From Streptosporangium canum (lineage in GTDB: Bacteria > Actinomycetota > Actinomycetes > Streptosporangiales > Streptosporangiaceae), in the NCBI RefSeq assembly GCF_900113865.1, contig NZ_FOQY01000016.1, positions 1 to 64,000 of the forward strand: DNA of 64,000 bases, given 5' to 3'. Below the pieces are notes generated by a model, which saw only the letters and a program-made list of their open reading frames with translations, was not told the DNA's origin and made no database searches. This document shows positions 28,181 through 36,722 of this stretch, in pieces. Each line of letters starts with the position of its first letter. The first letter of the stretch is position 1. The translations under genes were made by a program, and so were the position numbers.

Positions 28181-28235
28181 CGGGTCCGAGCCGGGTCCGA
28201 GCCCGATCCGAGCCGGGTCCGAGCCGGGTCCGAGC
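28181..28235. repeat. Five 11-bp tandem repeats
   Basis: Units CGGTTCC-like with consensus CGGGTCCGAGC at 28181, 28192, 28203, 28214 and 28225. Only the middle one is degenerate (CCGATCCGAGC). The 11-base period is about one helical turn. It lies between the MFS start and the aminotransferase terminator. Confidence 0.85.
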
Positions 28236-28257
28236 CGCCGCCGGGGACGGCGGCGGC
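28234..28257 (-). terminator. Hairpin terminator of the aminotransferase gene
   Basis: Ten-base GC stem GCCGCCGCCG/CGGCGGCGGC with a GGGA loop, starting 13 bases after the aminotransferase stop. No U-tract. Confidence 0.6.
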
Positions 28258-28269
28258 CCGGCCGCGTGA

Positions 28270-29547
28270 CTATCGGGCCTGCTCCAGCAGCTTCTCGGTC
28301 CCGACGAGACGCACGCATACGGTCAGACCGGCGATGGCGAGCTCCACCTCGTCCAGCTCCGGGTAGGTGGGCGCGATGCGGATGGTGCTGTCACGGGGGT
28401 CGTCGCCGTACGGGTGGGTGGCGCCCGCGGGGGTCAGCGCGATGCCCGCCTCCGCGGCCCGGCTCACCACCTGGCGCGCGCAGCCCTCCAGCACGTCGAG
28501 ACCGATGAAGTAGCCGCCCGCGGGGTTGGACCAGGACGCCAGGCCGGTGCCGCCCAGTTCCTTGGTGAGGATCAGGTCCACCGCGTCGAACTTCGGCCGG
28601 ATCAGCTCCCGGTGGCGGCGCATGTGCTCCAGGACGCCGTCCTCGTCGCGGAGGAACTCCACGTGGCGGAGCTGGTTGATCTTGTCGGGGCCGATGGTCC
28701 CCTTGGCCATGTGCCCGAGCAGCCAGGCCACGTTGGCCGGGGACGAGCCGAAGAAGGCGACGCCGCCGCCACTGAAGGTGATCTTCGAGGTGGAGCCGAA
28801 GACGAAGGCGCGGTCGGGGTTGCCGTTCTCCCCGCACAGCGCCAGCAGGTCGGCGATCTCCACCGGCGTGTCCGTGAGGTGGTGCACGGCGTAGGCGTTG
28901 TCCCAGAAGATCCGGAAGTCCGGCGCGGCGGCGGGCATGGCCGCCAGGCGGCGCACCGTCTCGTCGCTGTAGGAGACACCGCTGGGGTTGCTGTACTTCG
29001 GCACGCACCAGATCCCCTTGACCTGGGGGTCTTCGAGCACGAGCCGCTCCACGACGTCCATGTCGGGGCCCTCGGCGGTCATCGGCACGGGGATGAGCTC
29101 GATGCCGAACCGCTCGCACAGGGCGAAGTGGCGGTCGTAGCCGGGGACCGGGCACAGGAACGCGATCCGCGGCTCCTCCACCCACCGGCGCTCGGCGCCG
29201 GGCACCCGGCCGAGCAGGGCGTGAACGATGGAGTCGTGCATCAGCGAGAGGCTGGAGTTGCCCGCGGCGATCAGCTGACCGGCGGGCACCTGCAGCAGGC
29301 CGCCGAACATCTCCCGGATCTCGGGGAGGCCCTGCAGCCCCCCGTAGTTACGGCAGTCGGTGCCGTCCGCGGCGGTGTGCCCGCCGGGAAGGGTCAGCAG
29401 GGCGGAGGCCAGGTCGAGCTGCCTGCCCGACGGCTTGCCCCGGGTGAGGTCGAGGGAGAGGCCTCGCTGGACGAGCGCGTCGTAGTCGCGCAGGGCGCGA
29501 TCGCGCTGCGCGGTCAGCTCGTCGAGGTTCAGGGCCGAAAAGCTCAC
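28270..29547 (-). CDS. PF12897-type aminotransferase, probable aspartate aminotransferase
   Basis: 425-residue PLP-dependent fold-type I aminotransferase. Visible marks are NYGGLQGLPEIREMF, GNSSLSLMHDSIVHALL, CPVPGYDRHFA, the PLP-Asp region FRIFWDNAYAVHHL, the lysine motif FGSTSKITFSGGG and the substrate Arg region RDSTIRIAP. This atypical subfamily includes Mycobacterium tuberculosis Rv3722c, described as the main aspartate aminotransferase. The GTG at 29547 preceded by GAAGGAAA was chosen over a much longer frame with no family similarity. Confidence 0.88.
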   Translation of the reverse strand: MSFSALNLDELTAQRDRALRDYDALVQRGLSLDLTRGKPSGRQLDLASALLTLPGGHTAADGTDCRNYGGLQGLPEIREMFGGLLQVPAGQLIAAGNSSLSLMHDSIVHALLGRVPGAERRWVEEPRIAFLCPVPGYDRHFALCERFGIELIPVPMTAEGPDMDVVERLVLEDPQVKGIWCVPKYSNPSGVSYSDETVRRLAAMPAAAPDFRIFWDNAYAVHHLTDTPVEIADLLALCGENGNPDRAFVFGSTSKITFSGGGVAFFGSSPANVAWLLGHMAKGTIGPDKINQLRHVEFLRDEDGVLEHMRRHRELIRPKFDAVDLILTKELGGTGLASWSNPAGGYFIGLDVLEGCARQVVSRAAEAGIALTPAGATHPYGDDPRDSTIRIAPTYPELDEVELAIAGLTVCVRLVGTEKLLEQAR

Positions 29548-29650
29548 GGGGTTTCCTTCGCCTGCAGATCGCGGGTGGACGTCGTCGCGGATGGCCTTTG
29601 AAGAATAGAAGACCTCCGGGCGCGACCGGAAACCGGCCCACGGCCGGACC

Positions 29651-29694
29651 GCATGTCCCGGAAGCCCGCCCGGCATGTCCGCGAAGCCTGCCCG
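29651..29694. repeat. 22-bp tandem duplication upstream of the DUF4429 gene
   Basis: Two adjacent 22-base copies (29651-29672 and 29673-29694, three mismatches) beginning GCATGTCC. They lie just upstream of the predicted -10 of the next gene. Confidence 0.8.
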
Positions 29695-29722
29695 GCCGTG
29701 GCCACCGCCGTAAGATCCGGGT

Positions 29723-30613
29723 ATGGCGGAGGTCATGGTTAGGGACGGGACATGGACGTTCGACGGCGAGATCCTGCGGATCGTGCCCAGCCGCGATCGA
29801 GGTGTGAACAAGCTGCGGCAGCTCCTGGGCGAGGTGGCGGTCCCGCTGGCCGCGGTGGCCGGCATCGCCTATGAGCCCGGCAAGAAGGGCGGGCGGCTGC
29901 GGCTGCGGCTGCGGGAGGGCGCCGACCCGTTCACCCAGGCCTCGCGCGGGCGGATCTCCGACTCGGCCGACCCCTACCAGCTGGCCGTCGACGCCGGCCG
30001 CACCGGCGTCGCCGAGTACTTCGTCGACGAGGTGCGCAACGCCCTGGTGATCGAGCAGGTGCCCGACGGGCCCAGCGACCGCTACCTGATGCCCGGCCCC
30101 GGGGTGCCGCTGGCCGTGGCGGGAGGCGACGGCACCGCGACGTTCGACGGCGAGTCGTTCCGCATCGAGTGGAACTGGGCGGTCGAAGGGGCCAAGAGGT
30201 CGGCGGGCTCCCAGCGGTTCCCGCTGAAGGACCTGGTCGGCGTGGAGTGGATCCCGTCCGCCGGTCTGGAGAACGGGCACCTCCGATTCACCATCAGGGG
30301 CTCGATGCACAAGCTGGCCCCCAAGCACGACCCGCACTGCCTGCTCCTGTGGGGCCTGGAGAAGGAGACCCGGACGGCCGCGCTGTTCGTCGCCGCCGTC
30401 CTCGCCCGGCTGCCGCACCCCTCCGGCGCCGCGGAGCCGCAGCCCGCCCTCGACGCCCCCGCACCGGCGGCCCCCGCCGCCCCCGCCGGTGGCGACGACG
30501 ACCCGGACGCGCTCCTGCGCCGCCTGCGCGAGCTCGGCGACCTGCACCGGGACGGCGTGCTCACCGAGGAGGAGTTCACCGTCGCCAAGCAGGCGCTGCT
30601 CCGGCGCTTCTGA
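29723..30613 (+). CDS. DUF4429 protein with C-terminal SHOCT motif
   Basis: 296-residue soluble protein. Two similar beta-rich halves (about 5-120 and 130-235, each opening with a G-T-W/A-T-F-D-G-E pattern) fit the DUF4429 family, which adopts a PH-like fold. An Ala/Pro linker follows, then a short SHOCT helix pair ending DGVLTEEEFTVAKQALLRRF. Function is unknown. TAAGAT at 29711-29716 lies six bases before the ATG, so the mRNA is probably leaderless. Confidence 0.8.
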   Translation: MAEVMVRDGTWTFDGEILRIVPSRDRGVNKLRQLLGEVAVPLAAVAGIAYEPGKKGGRLRLRLREGADPFTQASRGRISDSADPYQLAVDAGRTGVAEYFVDEVRNALVIEQVPDGPSDRYLMPGPGVPLAVAGGDGTATFDGESFRIEWNWAVEGAKRSAGSQRFPLKDLVGVEWIPSAGLENGHLRFTIRGSMHKLAPKHDPHCLLLWGLEKETRTAALFVAAVLARLPHPSGAAEPQPALDAPAPAAPAAPAGGDDDPDALLRRLRELGDLHRDGVLTEEEFTVAKQALLRRF

Positions 30614-30757
30614 GCGGGACCGGCCAGGCGCCTGCGAGCGGGACCGGTCCCGCGTTCCCGTCAGGCACCGCTCCGGCGCTTACGGCCGGGAACGGCCCGG
30701 GAGCCTCCCGGACGGGGCCGGCCAGGTGCTCGCGAGTGCCCGGCGGCCGGACACGGC

Positions 30758-31489
30758 CTAACGGCACTGGGCGAGCATGACGGCCTTGTCGGCCCTGGTG
30801 ACCGGCAGGCCGTACTTCAGGGAGACCTGGGCGAAGCGCACGACATAGGCGCAGCGGATCCGGCGCAGCGGCGGGAGCCACGAGGCCGGGCCCGAGCCGC
30901 CCTTGGCCTGGTTGGCGTCGCCGTACACGGGGATCAGGTTGAGCGGGTCGTTGGCGATCCGCATCCGCTTGGCCATCGGCCAGCGTGAGACGCCCATCCG
31001 CCACCCGTAGGACAGCGGGACCACGTGGTCGACCTGGACCTGGTCCGCCCGCTGCTTGCGCCAGCGGATCGTCCTGCCGGTGTAGGGGTCGCGCAGACTC
31101 ATCGCGATGACGACGCAGTCCGACCCACGGCGGTATCTCACCTGCTCGCCGTCCCGGGCGAGCAGGTCGTTGCGGGTGCCGCAGCCGTTGCGCGCGTACG
31201 GCACGCCTCTCGCCGTGTCCGCCCAGTTGGCCCCGTACCGGGCCCGCGTGTAGCCGGTCTTCGGCCCCATCCCCCTGACCCGCAGCCTCTTGATCAGCCT
31301 GAGCGCCGCGATCCTGTCACGCGCCGACCGGACCGGGGCCAGGCCCGGCCGGGTGCCGCGCGGATTGTCCAGCGGGGCGGCTCTGGCCCGGCTCTCAGGA
31401 GCGGCTCTCGCCCTGCTGTCCGCCGGGCTCACCAGTGAGAACATCACCGCGGCGCCCAGAACGACAGTGACCACCCCCCGCGTGCTCAC
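30758..31489 (-). CDS. Secreted HNH nuclease of the DUF1524 type
   Basis: 243 residues with a Sec signal peptide (about residues 1-32, ending near SRARAA). The C-terminal half holds the DUF1524/HNH signature DHVVPLSYGWRMG followed by NDPLNLIPVYGDANQAKGG and a late CAYV, as in secreted actinomycete nucleases. It probably degrades extracellular DNA. Two cysteine pairs could form disulfides. The GTG at 31489 is preferred because GGAGG lies five bases upstream. Confidence 0.82.
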   Translation of the reverse strand: MSTRGVVTVVLGAAVMFSLVSPADSRARAAPESRARAAPLDNPRGTRPGLAPVRSARDRIAALRLIKRLRVRGMGPKTGYTRARYGANWADTARGVPYARNGCGTRNDLLARDGEQVRYRRGSDCVVIAMSLRDPYTGRTIRWRKQRADQVQVDHVVPLSYGWRMGVSRWPMAKRMRIANDPLNLIPVYGDANQAKGGSGPASWLPPLRRIRCAYVVRFAQVSLKYGLPVTRADKAVMLAQCR

Positions 31490-31616
31490 CCATGCCTCCA
31501 CAAAGGATTACGGGCCAAGACATAACTGATCCCCGCAATTCCCTTGGTTTAACATCGATCGCTGTGACCCGTCGTTCACACCCCCGTCACCCGGACGGGA
31601 AACCTCCGGCGGCCGG

Positions 31617-32585
31617 CTAGAGCCAGCCCTTCTTCTTGAAGATCAGATAGAGGATGGAGGAGGCCACGAGGATGGCGGCGGTGGAGGTCCAGAAGCCGAG
31701 CGGCTGGCTGAAGCCGGGATACGGCACGTTCTGGCCGTAGAATCCGGTGATCATCGTGGGCACCGCGATGATGGCCGCCCAGCTCGTGATCTTCTTCATG
31801 ATGTCGTTGAGCCTGAACCCCTGCTGGTTGATGTGGGCCTCGCGGACGTTGCCCACCAGCTCCCGCAGGGAGTCGGTCCACCCGGCGGCACGCAGCGTGT
31901 GGTCGTAGAGGTCCTGGTAGTAAGGGGTCAGCGCGGGATCGAGCATCTCCACGCCCTTGCGGAGCAGGCTGCCCACGACCTCGCGCATCGGCACCGCCAG
32001 CCGCCGGAACCGCACCAGGCTCTTGCGCATCTCGTAGGTCTGACGCTGGATGTGCAACCGGTCGGCGTCGTTGTCCTCGAAGAGGTCGTCCTCCAGCGCC
32101 TCGACCTTGTCGTCGATCACCTGCAGCACGTCGAAGTAGCCGTCCACCACGTAGTCGAGCAGGCCGTGCAGCAGGTACGGCACGCCGTACCTGGCCATCT
32201 CGGCGTTGGCGTCCCAGCGCCTGATCACCGCGTCGATGTCGAAGTTCGGGCTCTCCCTGACGGTGACCAGGGCGTTCTTGGTGACGAAGATCGATATCTC
32301 GGTGAGTTCGAGGCGCTTGCCCACCAGCTTGGCACCGTAGACGGTGATGAACAGGTGGCTGTCGTAGGTGTCCAGCTTGGGACGCTGGTCACTGTGGAGG
32401 GCGTCCTCGACGGCGAGCCGGTGCAGGCCGAGCTCCTCGCTGATCTTCCCCAGATCCGCGGACGAGGGCGAGCACAGGTCGAACCACACCACGACGGACG
32501 GGTCTCCGATGTGATCGGAGACGTCGTCGATGGGGAAACCCTCGGCCTTCAGGACGCCGTTGCGGTAAAGGCGAGTGCGGTCCAT
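31617..32585 (-). CDS. CorA-family protein with non-canonical GQN pore motif
   Basis: 322-residue CorA-superfamily protein: cytosolic alpha/beta N-domain, a long helix region and two C-terminal membrane helices ending in a basic KKKGWL. The signature after the first helix reads GFYGQN where CorA magnesium channels have GMN. Variants at this position occur in divergent CorA/ZntB-like proteins and can change ion preference. The ATG at 32585 gives the usual N-terminus. A canonical paralogue lies at 61635-62753. Confidence 0.88.
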   Translation of the reverse strand: MDRTRLYRNGVLKAEGFPIDDVSDHIGDPSVVVWFDLCSPSSADLGKISEELGLHRLAVEDALHSDQRPKLDTYDSHLFITVYGAKLVGKRLELTEISIFVTKNALVTVRESPNFDIDAVIRRWDANAEMARYGVPYLLHGLLDYVVDGYFDVLQVIDDKVEALEDDLFEDNDADRLHIQRQTYEMRKSLVRFRRLAVPMREVVGSLLRKGVEMLDPALTPYYQDLYDHTLRAAGWTDSLRELVGNVREAHINQQGFRLNDIMKKITSWAAIIAVPTMITGFYGQNVPYPGFSQPLGFWTSTAAILVASSILYLIFKKKGWL

Positions 32586-32725
32586 GTCCGCCACAGTAGC
32601 CCGAGGCCCGTGGGGCTGAGCGATCTCCGCCACGTTTTCCGCCGACCGCCCGCGGCCGGTGAATAATCCGGCGGTTGCGGGGCAGCAGCGGTTACGCCAA
32701 CAGACGCAGCCCGAGATGAGGTCAC

Positions 32726-33253
32726 ATGATAGTGCTGGGACTCCTCCTGATCATACTCGCGGGCGCGGCCGTGGTCGCGGTCTCCTGGGACGAGGCCGCC
32801 ACAGCCACCACCCCCGCGTCTTTCACGGTCTTCGACCAGACGATTCAGCTCTCCCAGCTGGAGTTCTTCTTCGCCGGCGCCGTCACCGGGGCGCTGTTCC
32901 TGCTCGGGCTGGCGGTCATGTTCAGCGGCATGCGCCGCTCCGCCACGCACCGCCGCAAGCTCCGCAGCTCCCGGATGGAGGCGCGCGACCGCGTCGCCCG
33001 CCTGGAGGAGGAGAAGCGGGAGCTTGAGCGCAAGCTGGAGACGACCCCGGCGGCCCCCGTCGTCGACCGTGACCGCGACGGCGTCGACGACCGCAGCGAG
33101 ACGACGGCCCGCCCGCAGGTCGACCGTGACCGCGACGGCGTCGACGACCGCGGCGAGACGACGGCGCCCCACTCCCGGGTCGAGGTGCCCCGTCAGCACA
33201 GCACCGACCAGCTCGTCGCCGGTCGCCACGGCCGCCCGGGAGACGGCCGGTAA
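32726..33253 (+). CDS. Small membrane protein with coiled coil and acidic D-x-D-x-D-G repeats
   Basis: 175 residues: two membrane helices (about 3-19 and 48-66), a basic loop, a short charged coiled coil (about 83-106) and a polar tail with two copies of VDRDRDGVDDR at about 113-123 and 132-142. The repeats resemble the calcium-binding loops of thrombospondin type 3 or EF-hand motifs. At DNA level they are a 57-bp in-frame tandem duplication (33062 and 33119) with one mismatch over 48 bases. The family is not recognised beyond small actinobacterial membrane proteins. Confidence 0.75.
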   Translation: MIVLGLLLIILAGAAVVAVSWDEAATATTPASFTVFDQTIQLSQLEFFFAGAVTGALFLLGLAVMFSGMRRSATHRRKLRSSRMEARDRVARLEEEKRELERKLETTPAAPVVDRDRDGVDDRSETTARPQVDRDRDGVDDRGETTAPHSRVEVPRQHSTDQLVAGRHGRPGDGR

Positions 33254-33268
33254 CCCGCCCCGCCCCAC

Positions 33269-33308
33269 GCCTCCGCCGGTACGGCACGCGTGCCGTACCG
33301 GCGGAGGC
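33269..33308. terminator. Perfect 40-bp palindrome between convergent genes
   Basis: Twenty bases (starting GCCTCCGCCGGTACGG) are followed immediately by their exact reverse complement. It lies 15 bases after the membrane-protein stop and about 105 bases from the BenE stop on the other strand. It probably acts as a bidirectional terminator. Confidence 0.75.
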
Positions 33309-33414
33309 TTCCGGCCACGATGATCTTCTCCCCACCGGCCGGTCCGCTCGACGATCGGCATCGGGTACGGCATGGGCGCCATCGCCCGGCTCGCCCGGCC
33401 GGACCTCGTGCCGA

Positions 33415-34653
33415 TCACAGCCGGCTGATCCGGGCCCCTTCGCCGGCCGCCCCCTCCTCGGGCGCGACCTCTCCGGACGCGGTCTCCCCAGGTGCGGTCT
33501 GCGGGGCCTTCCTCCTGCGGTGCAGGAACGTCATCGCCCCTCCCGCGACCAGTCCCCAGAACGCCGCGCCCACCCCCAGCAGGGTCAGCCCCGACGCGGT
33601 CACCACGAACGTGACCACCGCCGCCTCCCGGCCCTGCGGCTCGGCCACGGCGGCGGTGATCGCCGAGGCGAGCGCGCCGATCAGGGCGAGACCCGCGACG
33701 GCCTCGATGAGCACCGGCGGGGAGAGCAGGACGAGCGCGGTGGCCAGACCGGAGCCGACGCCGAGGACGATCATCGAGGCCCCGGCGGTGACCGAGGCGA
33801 TCCACCTGCGGCCCGGATCGGGGTCGGCGTCCGGGCCGGCGGTCAGCGCCGCGGTGATGGCCGCCAGGTTCACCGCGTGCCCGCCCAGAGGCGCACCGAG
33901 GGTGCTGGCCAGGCCGGTGCCGAGGAGGATGCCGCGCAGCGGGGGGCGGTAGCCGTACCTGGCGAGGACCGCCATGCCCGGCACGTTCTGGGAGGCCATG
34001 GTGACCAGGAACAGCGGGAACGCGATACTGATCATGGCCGCGGCGCTCCAAGACGGGGCGGTCAGCTCGACCACCGGGCGCACGTCCACCGTTCCCAGGC
34101 CGGGCCCGGTCAGCGCGATGGCCACGACGGCGACCAGCAGGGCTCCCGGGATCGCCCACTTGGCCGCGGAGCGGCTCAGCAGCGCCCACGTGAGCACGGC
34201 GGGACCGGCCATCAGCGGCACCTCGCCGAGGGCCCGGACCGGCGCGACGCACAGGTTGAGCAGGACTCCGGCGAGCATGGCGCCGGCGATCGGGGTGGGG
34301 ATGGCCGCGATCCAGCGTCCCAGCGGGGGGAAGAGCCCCGCGGCGGTGATGAGCAGGCCGGAGACCACGAACGCGCCGACCGCGGCGGGGAAGCCGCCCT
34401 CCACGGCGCCGGTCGCGACCAGCAGCGCCGCTCCGGGCGTGGACCAGGCGATGGTGATCGGCACGCGCTGCCGCAGGCCCAGCCAGATCGCCACCACGCC
34501 GTTGGCCAGGCAGAGCGCGAGCAGGCCGGACGTCGCCTGGTCCTGGTCGGCGCCCACCGCCCGGAGCCCGGCCAGAACCACGGCGAAGGAGCTGGCGAAA
34601 CCGACCAGCGCGGTCACCACCCCTGCCAGCATGGGCTGAAGAAGGCGTGCCAT
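33415..34653 (-). CDS. benE: BenE-family benzoate/proton symporter-like transporter
   Basis: 412-residue membrane protein with about twelve helices. BenE marks include QPMLAGVVTALVGFASSFAVVL, IAWSTPGAALL, NVPGMAVLARYGYRPP and GAPLGGHAVNLAAITAAL. The family takes up benzoate or related aromatic acids. The ATG at 34653, behind GAAAGGA, was preferred over a longer frame. It is divergent from an XRE-cupin regulator with a perfect 26-bp palindrome between them, so that regulator likely controls it. Confidence 0.88.
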   Translation of the reverse strand: MARLLQPMLAGVVTALVGFASSFAVVLAGLRAVGADQDQATSGLLALCLANGVVAIWLGLRQRVPITIAWSTPGAALLVATGAVEGGFPAAVGAFVVSGLLITAAGLFPPLGRWIAAIPTPIAGAMLAGVLLNLCVAPVRALGEVPLMAGPAVLTWALLSRSAAKWAIPGALLVAVVAIALTGPGLGTVDVRPVVELTAPSWSAAAMISIAFPLFLVTMASQNVPGMAVLARYGYRPPLRGILLGTGLASTLGAPLGGHAVNLAAITAALTAGPDADPDPGRRWIASVTAGASMIVLGVGSGLATALVLLSPPVLIEAVAGLALIGALASAITAAVAEPQGREAAVVTFVVTASGLTLLGVGAAFWGLVAGGAMTFLHRRRKAPQTAPGETASGEVAPEEGAAGEGARISRL

Positions 34654-34737
34654 CCCTGCCGTCCTTTCCGCGCTTCCCCGGCAGCCTTCGATCGGCCCGG
34701 ACCATCCGTGACTCACCGCGCCCGTCCCGCGCGCCGA

Positions 34738-34763
34738 CGCCCGTTCCGTAAACGGAACGGGCG
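34738..34763. promoter_or_regulatory. Perfect 26-bp palindrome, probable operator for the XRE-cupin regulator
   Basis: Arms CGCCCGTTCCGT and ACGGAACGGGCG around a central AA, with no mismatch. It sits 84 bases upstream of benE and 20 bases upstream of the regulator ATG in the divergent region. Confidence 0.75.
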
Positions 34764-34783
34764 CCGTGCTGCACGATAGCCTC

Positions 34784-35335
34784 ATGGACTCCGGTACACA
34801 AAGCCCCCGTCCCGCCCAGGACATCGGAACACCGGACGTAGGGCAGCGAATCCGCAAATTAAGGGAGGAGCGCGGCATCTCGCTCTCCGAACTCGCCCGG
34901 CGCGCGGGTGTCGGCAAGGCCACGCTCTCCGGGCTGGAGAACGGCACCCGCAACCCCACCCTGGAGACGCTCTGGGCGGTCACCGCCCAGCTCGGCGTGC
35001 CTCTGACGCTGGCCCTGGGCGCCGGCCCCACCATCCAGGGCACCGCCGTCGAGGGCGTGCTGCTCCAGGTCTTCGAGGATGAGGGCGTCACCTACGAGCT
35101 CTACCGGCTGACGATCCCGGCCGGGGCCACACAGGTCTCCCCGGCCCACCACGAGGGTGTCACCGAGCACCTCACGGTCTTCGCCGGGGTGCTGAGCGCC
35201 GGCCCGCAGGACGCGCCGCTCCGGGCCGCGGCGGGAGAACATCTCACGTGGCGCTCGGACGTCCCGCACATCTACTCCGCGATCGGCGCCCAGGACGTCC
35301 ACGCCAGCCTGCTCATACGCTATCCCCACCACTGA
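34784..35335 (+). CDS. XRE-family regulator with C-terminal cupin
   Basis: 183-residue regulator: an XRE helix-turn-helix near residues 20-75 (RIRKLREERGISLSELARRAGVGKATLSGLE) and a cupin sensor domain near 105-180 (EHLTVFAGVL, HLTWRSDVPHIYSA). This architecture usually senses a small ligand. The ATG at 34784 has no ribosome-binding site. A GTG six codons earlier is possible. Divergent from BenE across a palindrome, so it probably controls the transporter and itself. Confidence 0.85.
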   Translation: MDSGTQSPRPAQDIGTPDVGQRIRKLREERGISLSELARRAGVGKATLSGLENGTRNPTLETLWAVTAQLGVPLTLALGAGPTIQGTAVEGVLLQVFEDEGVTYELYRLTIPAGATQVSPAHHEGVTEHLTVFAGVLSAGPQDAPLRAAAGEHLTWRSDVPHIYSAIGAQDVHASLLIRYPHH

Positions 35336-35444
35336 GCGCGGGGGGACCGCCATGTCCCTCAGGGGGCCGGGGAATGTACCCGCCGCCGGACCCCATGACC
35401 ACCCCAACACATCCTTTAAAACCCCTAAAAGTAATATTTAGCCC

Positions 35445-36665
35445 ATGACACCACGGTCCACGGCAGTGATGTTCTGGGCCACGGGTGTACTGGCCTACGT
35501 CATCGCGATCTTCCACCGCCAGTCCCTCGGCGTCTCCAGCATCGAGGCCGCCGCGAGGCTCGACATCGGCGCGGCCGGGCTCTCCACCCTCGCGATGCTG
35601 CAGATCCTGGTCTACGCGGCCATGCAGGTGCCCGTCGGAGTCCTCGTCGACCGGATCGGGTCCAAGCGCATGCTGGTCGCCGGCGCCGCCGTGATGGCCT
35701 GCGGCGAGCTGGTCTTCGCGCTGTCGGAGGGGCTGCTCCCCGGAGTCGTGGGCCGGGCGCTGATCGGCTGCGGTGACGCGATGACGTTCATCAGCGTGAT
35801 CCGGCTGGTCAACCTCCACTTCCCCGCCCACCGCAACCCGGTGATGGTCCAGCTCACCGGCCTGATCGGGCAGCTCGGCGCGATCGCCTCGGCGGTGCCC
35901 CTGATCCACTCCCTCCACACGTACGGCTGGACGCCCACCTTCATGGGCGCCGCCGGCCTGGGCGTGCTGTCGGTGATCCTGCTGCTCACGGTGCTGCGCG
36001 ACGCCCGCCCGGCGCGGACGGACGGTCCCCCCAGCCTGAAGGCCGCCTGGGCCGAGCCCGGCACCCGCCTGGGCATGTGGACCCACGCGGCCACCCAGTG
36101 CTCGGCGGCCGCCTTCCTGCTGCTGTGGGGCTATCCGTTCCTGGTCCAGGGACAGGGGCTCGACCCGTCCACGGCGGGTGTGCTGCTGTCCACGCTGACC
36201 CTGTGCGGCATGGCGTGCGGGCCGCTGCTCGGCTACCTCGCCGGGCGGTTCCCGTTCCACCGCTCCCGGATGGTGCTCATCGTGATCGGCACCACCACCG
36301 CCGCGTGGACCGCCGTGCTGGCCTGGCCCGGCCGGGCGCCGCTCTGGCTGCTCGTCCTGCTCGTGGTGGTGCTCGCGGCCAACGGACCGGGGTCGATGAT
36401 CGGCTTCGACTACGCCAGGACCTTCAACCCGGCCGCCCGGATCGGCGCGGCCACCGGCATCGTGAACGGCGGCGGATTCGTCGCGTCCGTGTCGGTGATC
36501 GCTCTGGTCGGCATCACCCTCGAACTGATCGGGGAGACCGACCTGGACGCGTTCCGCTGGGCCTTCGCCGTGCAGTATCCGATCTGGGCGCTGGGCGCGG
36601 TCCAGGTCCTCCGCTACCGGGGCAAGGCCCGGCGCCTGCTGCTGTCCGCCCAGCCAGGCGGCTGA
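35445..36665 (+). CDS. MFS transporter
   Basis: 406-residue twelve-helix major facilitator with the loop motif GVLVDRIGSKRMLVAGA. The N-terminus (AIFHRQSLGVSSIEAAARLDI) resembles sugar-phosphate/hexuronate-type MFS proteins, but the substrate is unknown. TAATAT (35432-35437) lies seven bases before the ATG and there is no ribosome-binding site, so translation is probably leaderless. Its last 40 bases including the stop are tandemly duplicated. Confidence 0.85.
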   Translation: MTPRSTAVMFWATGVLAYVIAIFHRQSLGVSSIEAAARLDIGAAGLSTLAMLQILVYAAMQVPVGVLVDRIGSKRMLVAGAAVMACGELVFALSEGLLPGVVGRALIGCGDAMTFISVIRLVNLHFPAHRNPVMVQLTGLIGQLGAIASAVPLIHSLHTYGWTPTFMGAAGLGVLSVILLLTVLRDARPARTDGPPSLKAAWAEPGTRLGMWTHAATQCSAAAFLLLWGYPFLVQGQGLDPSTAGVLLSTLTLCGMACGPLLGYLAGRFPFHRSRMVLIVIGTTTAAWTAVLAWPGRAPLWLLVLLVVVLAANGPGSMIGFDYARTFNPAARIGAATGIVNGGGFVASVSVIALVGITLELIGETDLDAFRWAFAVQYPIWALGAVQVLRYRGKARRLLLSAQPGG

Positions 36666-36705
36666 GGCCCGGCGCCTGCCGCTGTCCGCCCAGCCGGGCG
36701 GCTGG
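36626..36705. repeat. 40-bp tandem duplication over the MFS gene stop codon
   Basis: 36626-36665 encodes the last 13 codons. 36666-36705 repeats it with three mismatches, one of which turns the stop TGA into TGG. Confidence 0.9.
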
Positions 36706-36722
36706 GGAAGAGGCGCCGGACC

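Noticed and set aside
33269..33308. 40-bp palindrome as an insertion-sequence end or replication origin
   Set aside because: No transposase or second copy nearby, no DnaA-box cluster, and the position between convergent genes fits a terminator.
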